47,601 nucleotides of DNA from an uncultured Bacteroidota bacterium. Its GTDB lineage: Bacteria > Bacteroidota > Bacteroidia > Flavobacteriales > Flavobacteriaceae. The notes beneath the pieces were generated by a model. It searched no databases. It saw only the letters and a program-made list of their open reading frames with translations, and was not told the origin of the DNA. Numbering within the stretch: position 1 is the stretch's first letter; every line of letters begins with the position of its first letter. Shown piece after piece: positions 36,457 through 44,118 of the stretch. The stretch covers positions 1 through 47,601 of the forward strand of contig CACJYD010000013.1 of the NCBI GenBank assembly GCA_902597545.1, given 5' to 3'. The position numbers and the translations under genes were made by a program.

Positions 36457-37890
36457 ATGGAATTTGGAAATCTTCAAATGTACATTGATGGTGATATGAA
36501 ATCATCAGTTGATAAACTCACAAAAGATATTTACAGCCCTTTGAATGGACAGAAAATTGCTTCTTTGGCTTGGGGTAACCAAAAAGATTCTCTCCTAGCC
36601 TTGGAATCTGCCTCAAAAGGATTTAAAGTCTGGTCGAAACTACCTTTGACAAAGAGGAAAGAGTGGATGTCTATCCTTAGAAAAAAAATACTGGAAAACG
36701 AAGTCTTACTAAGAAAAGCAATTTCATATGAAATGGGCAAACCATATTCAGCTACAGCTGAGGATATTGAATCCATAGCCAATAGTTTAGAATATTATGC
36801 TGATGTAATTGATGATTTTGTTAAAACCGAGAAGATAGCTTTAAACGATAAGACTCACAATCACAAACTAGTATCTAAACCAATTGGAGTAGTTGTGGCT
36901 TATTTAGCTTGGAACTTTCCCCTACTAAATGCTGGATTTAAAATTGGACCTGCTTTGGCCTCTGGATGTAGTCTTATACTAAAACCCTCAGAATTATCTC
37001 CAATATCTTTATATATCATAGGGAATCTCTTAAAAGAAATTAATTTTCCAGAAGGGGTAATTAATATTATATGTGGAGAGCCAACTGAAGTTGCTCAAAC
37101 TCTATCTAAAAGCACAATACCAAGTCTTATAACAATGATCGGTTCTACAGAAACAGCCAAAAAAGTTATTTCTGACTCCTCAACTTCAATTAAAAAATAC
37201 AGCATGGAATTAGGTGGAAATGCTCCGTTTATTGTTTTCGATGATGCTGATCTTGAAAATGCAATTAATATAGGTGCAGCTATAAAGTTTGGTAACTGTG
37301 GGCAAATCTGTGTTGCTGCTAATCGATTTTTTGTTCATGAAAAAGTATATGATAAGTTTTTAAATGGTTTGATTGAAAAAGCAAAAAATTTAAAAATCGG
37401 ATATTCTGAAGATTTAGATTTTGAAATCGGACCATTAATTTCTAAAAAATCGAGGGATAGAATAACTAATTTAATTAAAAATACTATTGATTCTGGTGGG
37501 AATTTAGAATATGGAGGAGGAATTCCTGAAATGAATGGTAATTGGTTTGAACCAACAGTCATCTCAGGAATTAATGAATCAATGTCTATTTTTCATGAAG
37601 AGATTTTTGGACCAGTGGCAAGTATAATTAAATTTAAATATGACGATGAGGTTTTAAATCAGGCTAATAAAACCCAATATGGACTTGCTTCATATTTATT
37701 TACTAAAGACAAAAAAAGAATTGATAAGTTTGTGGATGAGCTTGATTTTGGCGAAATTCATGTAAATGGGATTAAGTATGATATATATCTTCCTCATGGT
37801 GGAATAAAACAGAGCGGAATTGGACATGATTGCTCAGAATTGGCATTAGAGGACTACTTAATCAAAAAAAGAATCAGTATTGCTAAATAA
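36457..37890 (+). CDS. NAD(P)-dependent aldehyde dehydrogenase (candidate 3,6-anhydrogalactose dehydrogenase)
   Basis: A 477-residue ALDH. Catalytic residues are Asn153 (AWNFP), Glu251 (MELGGNAPFIVFDDADL) and Cys285 (FGNCGQIC); HEEIFGPVA near the C-terminus is also standard. The sequence type is the broad succinate-semialdehyde-like class. Anhydrogalactose cannot close to a pyranose and behaves as a free aldehyde, so its oxidation uses an ALDH, which explains an ALDH beside a sugar-acid cycloisomerase. The start is 2 bp after the cycloisomerase stop, and all five catabolic genes are tightly packed. Confidence 0.92.
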   Translation: MEFGNLQMYIDGDMKSSVDKLTKDIYSPLNGQKIASLAWGNQKDSLLALESASKGFKVWSKLPLTKRKEWMSILRKKILENEVLLRKAISYEMGKPYSATAEDIESIANSLEYYADVIDDFVKTEKIALNDKTHNHKLVSKPIGVVVAYLAWNFPLLNAGFKIGPALASGCSLILKPSELSPISLYIIGNLLKEINFPEGVINIICGEPTEVAQTLSKSTIPSLITMIGSTETAKKVISDSSTSIKKYSMELGGNAPFIVFDDADLENAINIGAAIKFGNCGQICVAANRFFVHEKVYDKFLNGLIEKAKNLKIGYSEDLDFEIGPLISKKSRDRITNLIKNTIDSGGNLEYGGGIPEMNGNWFEPTVISGINESMSIFHEEIFGPVASIIKFKYDDEVLNQANKTQYGLASYLFTKDKKRIDKFVDELDFGEIHVNGIKYDIYLPHGGIKQSGIGHDCSELALEDYLIKKRISIAK

Positions 37891-37896
37891 TTTATT

Positions 37897-38898
37897 ATGG
37901 AACTATTTTTACCTTTTTTACTGTTAATTTTTGCTAGCTTTTTTCAAGGAACCTTTGGATTAGGAATGAAGTATATGAATCCTATGTCTTGGGAATCTTG
38001 GTGGGTTGTGCATGTTTTGGTTGCAATGATTTTATTTCCAATGATATGGGCAATTGTAGCAATCCCAGATCTTTTTGAAATTATCTCAAATTCACCAAAT
38101 GATGCCATTTATTTAGCAATGTTATTTGGGTTCCTTTGGGGAATTGGTGGTATTATGTTTGGAGTTAGTGTTCCCTATATTGGATTATCATTAACAATGG
38201 GTATTGTGATGGGTTTAGCTGGTTCAGCTGGAAGTCTAATTCCTTTGTTTCAAATTGAAAATGCTACTTCTCAGCCCTCATTTCCTTATATAATTGCTGG
38301 TTTACTAATTTCGTTAATCGGTGTTGCTATTACTGCAAAAGCAGGAATTGAAAGAGATAAACTTTTAAGCAGTGATAATAAGTCAAGCAATATTGTAAAA
38401 GGAATTTTAATAGCAGTTACCTGTGGATTATTATCATCACTCTTAAATGTAGGATTTGCTAATGCTGCACCAATTGCTGAAAAGGCACAAGAATATGGTG
38501 TTATTGCCAGGAATTCAAGTTTAGCTGCATGGGTAGTTGTTCTTTTGGGTGCATTTGTGATGAATTTTGGTTATGCAATATTTTTATTAATAAAGAATAA
38601 TTCTTGGAATACATTTTCACTAAAAAATGCTAAGAATGCATATAAGTGGTCATTTATTGCAGGTTTCTGCTGGTTTGCTGCCCTCGGTGTTTATGGACAA
38701 GGAGCTGCATTACTTGGCGAAATAGGTCCAGTTATTGGATGGCCAATTTTATTAGGTTTATCACTTATTATAAGTAATTACTGGGCATATAGAGCAGGAG
38801 AATGGAAAAATGCAAGAAAACCATTCAATAAACTGCTTTTAGGTTTACTTGTACTTATTGTGTCTGCTGTTGTATTAGGGTTTGGCAACTCTGTATAA
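37897..38898 (+). CDS. RhaT-like sugar:proton symporter
   Basis: A 333-residue membrane protein with about ten helices. GLGMKYMNPMSWESWWVVHVL at the start, FGFLWGIGGIMFGVSVPYIG (about 72–91) and the end EWKNARKP match the L-rhamnose/proton symporter family in layout. It is the only obvious importer in the catabolic run and would bring a monosaccharide, not a long oligosaccharide, across the inner membrane. That fits complete periplasmic or surface breakdown of the polymer first. The substrate is inferred from neighbours; rhamnose itself is an alternative. Confidence 0.88.
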   Translation: MELFLPFLLLIFASFFQGTFGLGMKYMNPMSWESWWVVHVLVAMILFPMIWAIVAIPDLFEIISNSPNDAIYLAMLFGFLWGIGGIMFGVSVPYIGLSLTMGIVMGLAGSAGSLIPLFQIENATSQPSFPYIIAGLLISLIGVAITAKAGIERDKLLSSDNKSSNIVKGILIAVTCGLLSSLLNVGFANAAPIAEKAQEYGVIARNSSLAAWVVVLLGAFVMNFGYAIFLLIKNNSWNTFSLKNAKNAYKWSFIAGFCWFAALGVYGQGAALLGEIGPVIGWPILLGLSLIISNYWAYRAGEWKNARKPFNKLLLGLLVLIVSAVVLGFGNSV

Positions 38899-39888
38899 AT
38901 GACAAATATTCTAGGATATGGTGAATTGATGCTCAGACATACTCCTGTTGATAGTTATATAACAACTAATGGATCAAAGGAGTTTAAAACTAATTTTGGA
39001 GGATCAGAATCTAATTCATTATGTTTCTTAGCTAGTAAAGGACATAATTGCACATTTTTATCTGCCTTTCCTAAAAATGATCTTGGTTTAAAATCAATAA
39101 AGTTTCTTGAAAATCATAATGTAAAACCCAAAGTCATGTTTGATGATAATAGATTAGGATTATATTACACAATTCCAGGAAAGAATAATAAATTATCAAA
39201 AATTGTATATGATAGAAAAGATTCAAGTTTTTCTAAGTATCGAATATCGGAGGACTTTATCAATAAAATTTTAGAGGATATTTCATATTTAATTATTTCA
39301 GGAATAAGCCCTGCATTGTCAAAAATTTGTTATGATAATATTATGAAAATGGTAGATATTTCTAAAAAAAATGATATAAAAATTATCTATGACATTAATT
39401 ATAGAGAAAACCTATGGTCATTAGAAGATTGTAAAAAATTTAACCTTAAGATTCTAAAACATGTCGATTTTTTATTTACCAATGCAAATACATTATCAAA
39501 AGTATTTAATCATTTATTTAAAGTAAAAAATGACGAATTTTTCTTTCAAACAAAAGATGCTATTAATTTTATTAGTCAAAAATTTAAAATACCATATATA
39601 GGAATGACGGTCAGAGTAAATGATATGTTAGGTGGTGCACTCTTTAAAGATAAGAGTATTTATTTGAGTGAGCTTTACAAAGTAAATCAAATTGATAGAG
39701 TTGGTGCTGGTGATGTCTTTTTAGCTGCAAACATGAATTGTTTTTTTAATAATTATGATGCTCAAAATATTATTTCATACGCAACATCAGCTTTTGCTCT
39801 TTCTCACACTAAGTTTGGTGATGTTAATATCCTTAATGATGATGAAATTGAAGATTTTAAGATAAATTCGATTAAAAATGTTAATTGA
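38899..39888 (+). CDS. PfkB-family 2-keto-3-deoxy sugar-acid kinase
   Basis: A 329-residue ribokinase-fold kinase. The N-terminal ILGYGELMLRHTP and GGSESNSLCFLA give the sugar-binding part, IIYDINYRENLW (near 162–173) is typical of KDG kinases, and DRVGAGDVFLAAN places catalytic Asp272 in GAGD. It would phosphorylate 2-keto-3-deoxygluconate or -galactonate at position 6 with ATP. It begins directly after the permease stop, and its 3' end overlaps the aldolase gene by 11 bp. Confidence 0.88.
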   Translation: MTNILGYGELMLRHTPVDSYITTNGSKEFKTNFGGSESNSLCFLASKGHNCTFLSAFPKNDLGLKSIKFLENHNVKPKVMFDDNRLGLYYTIPGKNNKLSKIVYDRKDSSFSKYRISEDFINKILEDISYLIISGISPALSKICYDNIMKMVDISKKNDIKIIYDINYRENLWSLEDCKKFNLKILKHVDFLFTNANTLSKVFNHLFKVKNDEFFFQTKDAINFISQKFKIPYIGMTVRVNDMLGGALFKDKSIYLSELYKVNQIDRVGAGDVFLAANMNCFFNNYDAQNIISYATSAFALSHTKFGDVNILNDDEIEDFKINSIKNVN

Positions 39889-40486
39889 TAATAAAATAAT
39901 ATCTGTTTTAACCATTAAAGATTACAAGAAATCTTTAGATCTTGCAAAGTGCTTATATGACTCTGGTATTGTTAATTTAGATATTAGATTAAGAACACAA
40001 CAATCAAAAAAGGCTATAGAGCTAATCAAAAATTCTAAATTTAAATTTAATATTGGTATTGGTACAGTCTTATCTCTTGAGGATTTATATTTTGTTAAAT
40101 CATTAGGAATAAAATACGCATACTCACCAAATACAGATGTAGAGATTTTAAATAATGCGAATAAGTTAGATATTCAATTTATCCCAGGTATTTCAAATAT
40201 TGATAATGTAATTTCTGCTGCAAAATGCAATTGTAAATATTTAAAATATTATCCAGCTGAAAAATCAGGCGGTGTCTCTAATTTAGATTTAATTATAGCA
40301 AAAAGTACAATCAAAAATTTAAAATTCATAGCGATGGGTGGGATCACATCAATCAATATTAAGCCTTACTTAAAGCACAAAAATATAATTGGTATTGGTA
40401 CAAGTTGGATAGCAGAAGAAAGTTTAATAGAAAGTTCTAATTGGAAAGAAATTAGAAAAAGAGCATCCGTTCTTTTAGAATCATAA
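39878..40486 (+). CDS. KDPG/KDPGal-type class I aldolase
   Basis: A 202-residue aldolase of the Eda/DgoA family. The Schiff-base lysine is Lys123 in YLKYYPAEKSGG, IGTVLS (61–66) is the usual glycine-rich turn, and AMGGITSINI provides the phosphate site. The position of the catalytic Glu of E. coli Eda (LEVTLRT) is Asp35 here (LDIRLRT), an unusual conservative change. The product pair is pyruvate plus glyceraldehyde-3-phosphate, ending the pathway. Its stop lies within a 6-bp overlap with the opposing gene. Confidence 0.88.
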   Translation: MLIDNKIISVLTIKDYKKSLDLAKCLYDSGIVNLDIRLRTQQSKKAIELIKNSKFKFNIGIGTVLSLEDLYFVKSLGIKYAYSPNTDVEILNNANKLDIQFIPGISNIDNVISAAKCNCKYLKYYPAEKSGGVSNLDLIIAKSTIKNLKFIAMGGITSINIKPYLKHKNIIGIGTSWIAEESLIESSNWKEIRKRASVLLES

Positions 40487-41140
40487 GTTTAAAAACTCAA
40501 AAAACTCAACAAATAACATTTTTAACTCGTTATCATCACGGGGAGAAATTTTATTTTTTTTGTAAAAATTATTTATTTCTTTACTTTTTGCATTACTAAA
40601 CATTGAAATTAAAAAGTTTTTGCGTCTTTCTATATATGTAAAGCGATCATTATAATACAAAAAAACGGAATTATTTTTTCTGTATCTAGGATCAGGTTTT
40701 TCCTGAATACCTGGTTGATAGTCAGGAATATATGCTTCTAAAAAAGTATCTGCTAGCAAAGAAAAATCTGAATTTTCTTCAATAGACTCATAAAACTTAC
40801 CGTTTTTAGAAACAAAAACTCTATCATCAAAAGTTACTTTTAAGATTTTGTTAGGTAGTAGTTTTAAAGTTTTTTCCTTGCCATCAATGTCGAAGGTTTG
40901 ATCCAATAAATTATAATTAGTTTCAACTTCAATAGGTTCATCTGAGTCAATTAAAATCAATACAGCTTGTTTAGGCTTTTTATAAAAATATTTATTCCCT
41001 GTAAATGTCGTTGTTTTTGGATTGTATACCGAAGCAATTTCTCTCTGAACTAATTGGAAGTTTGACTCATACATGTCTGTAGAAACAAAATTAGTCTGAG
41101 AAAAAACTAAAATAGGTATAAATAAGAGGAGTAATCTCAT
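40481..41140 (-). CDS. Secreted protein of unknown function
   Basis: A 219-residue protein with a signal peptide (LLLLFIPILVFSQ, cleavage near 15). The mature part alternates short beta strands and charged loops, with a conserved-looking region TTFTGNKYFYKKPKQAVLIL and a helical, lysine-rich C-terminus. I recognise no family. It lies at the edge of the sugar cluster on the opposite strand and has its own promoter box, so it is probably not part of the pathway. Confidence 0.65.
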   Translation of the reverse strand: MRLLLLFIPILVFSQTNFVSTDMYESNFQLVQREIASVYNPKTTTFTGNKYFYKKPKQAVLILIDSDEPIEVETNYNLLDQTFDIDGKEKTLKLLPNKILKVTFDDRVFVSKNGKFYESIEENSDFSLLADTFLEAYIPDYQPGIQEKPDPRYRKNNSVFLYYNDRFTYIERRKNFLISMFSNAKSKEINNFYKKNKISPRDDNELKMLFVEFFEFLNL

Positions 41141-41144
41141 ATAA

Positions 41145-41152
41145 CAAAATTA
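41145..41152 (-). promoter_or_regulatory. Bacteroidota -7 box (TAATTTTG) four bases before the secreted-protein start
   Basis: The minus strand reads TAATTTTG, then TTAT, then ATG at 41140. This is an exact TAnnTTTG match with the same 4-base spacing seen at clpC and the MBL–rhodanese gene. Confidence 0.45.
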
Positions 41153-41222
41153 TAATTTATAAAATAAATTTTACTAATCATATGTTATACCTCATCAATA
41201 AGTAGACCAATTATCAATTATT

Positions 41223-42131
41223 TTAATTTTTTTTCCTGATTATAGGTAGTGTTGAACATCTAAATAGCCCCCCTAACTTGGCAATTTCAGAGTAATTAAC
41301 CTTTTCAACTTTCATACCAATATTAGAAAGCCAAGTATTTAATCTTTTAAATCTCTTATCTGAAATAACAGTTTCTTTATTTATTGACAAGAAGTTTGAA
41401 TATAATTTAGACATCTCTTTTAATGTTATTTCAAACATATTTTCATTACCATAAAGAGAAATCAAATAGTTTAATTCGATGGGATTTTTAAATGCTTCTT
41501 TGCAAATCACAGCCTTATTGTTTGATAATGGTTGAAAACAGCAGTCTAAATGCAATGCATTTGAAGTTGGAAGGTGAGGAGATTTAATTATTTCCAATGG
41601 AACCGTTTTTTTTTCTGGGAAATGTTTTCGAATTAATTTAATAGCCTTTTTGTTTGTTCTAGCTGTAATTTGATTTTTATAGTCATTCTGACCATAATAT
41701 CCTATAAAAATATGACCATCATCCAAAACCACATCACCACCCTCGACATGTGCATTCTTTGGAAGTTTAACTATACTCTTAATTTTTTTTAAAATACTCT
41801 TTAATCCTTCAATTTCAATTTCCCTATCAGGTAATATTGATGAAATAAAAAATTTATCCCTAATAATAAAACCCAAATCTCTCGCAAAAATTTGATTAGT
41901 ATTAATAACATCTAAATCGTGAATTTTAACATTATATTTTTTTAGTATTTTTTTTAAAACTGAAATCTGATTTTGAAGTTTAAATTTGTTTGGAAAACTT
42001 CCTTTCAAATAATGGAATAGAGAAATAGGATCATATAAATCTCTAAAATTAATTTGAGTTTTAAAATTAAACGAATTTCCGACTACTACCTCAGTTAATC
42101 TATCATACTCATTCTCAACGTAAATATCCAT
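41223..42131 (-). CDS. Guanidino-group hydrolase/amidinotransferase superfamily protein (arginine or dimethylarginine hydrolase-like)
   Basis: A 302-residue penteins-fold protein. Expected active-site residues are visible: FARDLGF with Asp85, HVEGGDVV with Glu130 and Asp133, His194 in NALHLDCCF, and nucleophile Cys292 in GGLFRCSTLPI. The family includes arginine deiminases, dimethylargininases, arginine dihydrolases and glycine amidinotransferases; sequence alone does not choose among them. It starts 4 bp after the ornithine aminotransferase stop, so an arginine-to-ornithine or citrulline-forming role feeding that enzyme is likely. The pair suggests use of arginine or related guanidino compounds as nitrogen and carbon source. 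Confidence 0.82.
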   Translation of the reverse strand: MDIYVENEYDRLTEVVVGNSFNFKTQINFRDLYDPISLFHYLKGSFPNKFKLQNQISVLKKILKKYNVKIHDLDVINTNQIFARDLGFIIRDKFFISSILPDREIEIEGLKSILKKIKSIVKLPKNAHVEGGDVVLDDGHIFIGYYGQNDYKNQITARTNKKAIKLIRKHFPEKKTVPLEIIKSPHLPTSNALHLDCCFQPLSNNKAVICKEAFKNPIELNYLISLYGNENMFEITLKEMSKLYSNFLSINKETVISDKRFKRLNTWLSNIGMKVEKVNYSEIAKLGGLFRCSTLPIIRKKN

Positions 42132-42135
42132 TTGG

Positions 42136-43365
42136 TTAAAAGTTTCTTAAACTTTTCTCAATTATTTTCAACGAAAGAATCAATTGTTTCTTTGAAATTA
42201 TGAGGGGAGGAGCAAATCTAATTTTATTACCCTGAGTTGGTTTTGCAAGCAACCCATTATCTCTCATCTTTAGACATATTTCCCAAGGAATCTGTGAATT
42301 TACAGGACAATTTAAAACAATTGCATTTAGTAAACCTTTGCCGCGAACTGATTTAATTATATTAAGATCATTTTTTAAATTATTTAAATATTCTCTAAAA
42401 ATAACTCCTAATTTTTCAGCTTTTTCAGAGAGCTTGTTTTCAATAGAAAATTTAATTGCTTCTTTTGCTACTGCACATGCTAGGGGATTTCCTCCAAATG
42501 TTGAACCATGTTGACCAACCTTCATTACATTCATAATTTTTTTACTAGTAAGAACACCAGACACAGGATAAAAACCTCCAGCTAGTGCTTTTCCAAGTAT
42601 TGTTATATCAGCTTTCACATTTTCGTGATGACATGCAAGTAGTTTTCCAGTCCTACACACCCCAGTTTGTATTTCATCAGCAATAAAAAGAACATTATAT
42701 TTTTTACAAAGATCTTTACATTTTGAAAGAAATCCTTCATCTGGAACAACAACTCCACCTTCACCTTGAATAGGTTCAACGAGAAAACCTACTATATTTT
42801 TATCTTTCTTAAATTTTTTTTCTAAAGATAGAGCATCATTGTATTGAATAGTTTCAAAACCAGTGGTTAAAGGACCAAAATTTTCTTTACTTCCATGATG
42901 AGATGAAAATGAAACTACTGTTGTTGTTCTTCCATGAAAATTTCCATCGCAAACAATAATTTTAGCGTGATTATTCTTTATTTTCTTTATTTCATAGCCC
43001 CATTTTCTGCAAATTTTGATTGCTGTTTCTACAGCTTCTGCTCCAGAGTTCATGGGTAACATTTTTTCATAACCGAAAATATTTGTTATGTATTCTAGAC
43101 TGGCACCTAACTCATTATTATAAAATGCTCGTGATGTTAAGGTCAGTTTTTTTGCTTGTTTAATAAATGTTTTAAGAATTTGTTTATTACAATGACCCTG
43201 ATTAACCGCAGAGTATGCTGAGAGATAATCAAAATATTTTTTATTATTTACATCCCATACAAATACACCTTTACCTTTTTTCAATACAACAGGAAGAGGA
43301 TGGTAAGTGTTGGAACAAAAGGTTTCCTCCTTTTTAATTAATTTTTTCTCTATGTCTGTTAGCAC
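42136..43365 (-). CDS. rocD: Ornithine aminotransferase
   Basis: A 409-residue class III PLP aminotransferase. NTYHPLPVVLKKGKGVFVWD at the start, the Tyr-containing YLSAYSAVNQGHC (47–59), NSGAEAVETAIK (106–117), ADEIQTG with Asp230, and PLP-binding Lys259 in ILGKALAGG fit RocD. It converts ornithine and 2-oxoglutarate to glutamate-5-semialdehyde and glutamate. The start is GTG at 43365; a stop two codons upstream rules out anything earlier. It is co-directional with the guanidino hydrolase, 4 bp upstream of it. Confidence 0.93.
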   Translation of the reverse strand: MLTDIEKKLIKKEETFCSNTYHPLPVVLKKGKGVFVWDVNNKKYFDYLSAYSAVNQGHCNKQILKTFIKQAKKLTLTSRAFYNNELGASLEYITNIFGYEKMLPMNSGAEAVETAIKICRKWGYEIKKIKNNHAKIIVCDGNFHGRTTTVVSFSSHHGSKENFGPLTTGFETIQYNDALSLEKKFKKDKNIVGFLVEPIQGEGGVVVPDEGFLSKCKDLCKKYNVLFIADEIQTGVCRTGKLLACHHENVKADITILGKALAGGFYPVSGVLTSKKIMNVMKVGQHGSTFGGNPLACAVAKEAIKFSIENKLSEKAEKLGVIFREYLNNLKNDLNIIKSVRGKGLLNAIVLNCPVNSQIPWEICLKMRDNGLLAKPTQGNKIRFAPPLIISKKQLILSLKIIEKSLRNF

Positions 43366-43421
43366 ATTCTAATTTAATATTTTGAGTTTAAATTAGATTG
43401 TTAAATAAATAAAAGTTATCA

Positions 43422-43913
43422 TCAATTTATCCTCTCAAATAAACCTTTATTTAAATTCTTTTTTACCTGATTCCAATAAAAATATTCTCCCTGCATTGTG
43501 ATGTAAACGCCTGGCTTTAGTGTTTGGACAAATGATAATGCACAACCTAAGTTAAAAAAACCATCAGAGGAACTACCAAATGCATAAGGAATCATTGCAC
43601 CAGTTAATATAATTGTCTTCTTTGTTAAATTCCTATTTGCTATGTACTCTGCAGTTCTAGTCATCGTGTCTGTCCCATGAGTAATAATTATATGACTACT
43701 TATTTCTTTTTCACATGCAGAGACAATTTTTAAAATATCTTTTTTTGTTAAATCTAAACTGTCTTTCATTACAATTGTTTCAACGTTAATTTTAAGGTTA
43801 CATTTACTTCTCTTGATCATTTGAGGAATATGTGTTTTTTCAAAGAAAAGTTGTCCGTTAATATGATTGTAACTCTTATCAAAGGTGCCTCCGGTAGTAA
43901 ATATCTTAATCAT
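43422..43913 (-). CDS. Short, single-domain asparaginase
   Basis: A 163-residue protein matching only the N-terminal domain of L-asparaginases: FTTGGTFDK (5–13) with the catalytic Thr, THGTDTM (78–84) with the second Thr-Asp pair, and ILTGAMIP (102–109). Full-length enzymes are about 330 residues. Nothing resembling the C-terminal domain follows, and the ending KNLNKGLFERI looks natural, so this is the known short form and not a broken gene. It would hydrolyse asparagine or a related amide. It lies 56 bp before rocD on the same strand. Confidence 0.85.
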   Translation of the reverse strand: MIKIFTTGGTFDKSYNHINGQLFFEKTHIPQMIKRSKCNLKINVETIVMKDSLDLTKKDILKIVSACEKEISSHIIITHGTDTMTRTAEYIANRNLTKKTIILTGAMIPYAFGSSSDGFFNLGCALSFVQTLKPGVYITMQGEYFYWNQVKKNLNKGLFERIN

Positions 43914-43929
43914 TACAATAAAGTTAATT

Positions 43930-43960
43930 AAAAAAGCTCTGTAAGTAAATTACAGAGCTT
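43930..43960 (-). terminator. Rho-independent terminator of tRNA-Ser
   Basis: Reading on the minus strand, AGCTCTGTAA, a 5-base loop and TTACAGAGCT form a perfect 10-bp stem followed by a run of six T. It lies a few bases after the tRNA 3' end and before the asparaginase gene, separating the two. It is the only clear intrinsic terminator I found in the window. Confidence 0.85.
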
Positions 43961-43964
43961 TGTG

Positions 43965-44049
43965 CGGAGAAAGAGGGATTCGAACCCCCGGTACCTTGCG
44001 GTACGCCGGTTTTCAAGACCGGTGCATTCGACCACTCTGCCATTTCTCC
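43965..44049 (-). tRNA. tRNA-Ser (anticodon UGA)
   Basis: The minus strand folds into a class II cloverleaf of 85 bases. The acceptor stem pairs GGAGAAA with TTTCTCC and the discriminator base is G. The anticodon arm is CCGGT-CTTGAAA-ACCGG with anticodon TGA, which reads UCA and other UCN codons. The long variable arm (GTACC-GCAA-GGTAC) is diagnostic of serine, and the T loop is TTCGAAT. The 3' CCA is not encoded. Confidence 0.95.
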
Positions 44050-44056
44050 CGGATTG

Positions 44057-44064
44057 CAAATATA
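44057..44064 (-). promoter_or_regulatory. Promoter -7 box (TATATTTG) of tRNA-Ser
   Basis: The minus strand reads TATATTTG, an exact TAnnTTTG match, seven bases before the mature tRNA 5' end. It gives a reference distance for judging the boxes found close to protein starts elsewhere in the window. No -33 element is obvious. Confidence 0.6.
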
Positions 44065-44118
44065 AACACTAATTTTTTTTATTAAATAAATTATAAACGA
44101 ATAATATGTATAATTTAG

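Noticed and set aside
43422-43913. Asparaginase as a truncated pseudogene
   Set aside because: No C-terminal remnant is found downstream in any frame, and the ending matches the short form of the family.
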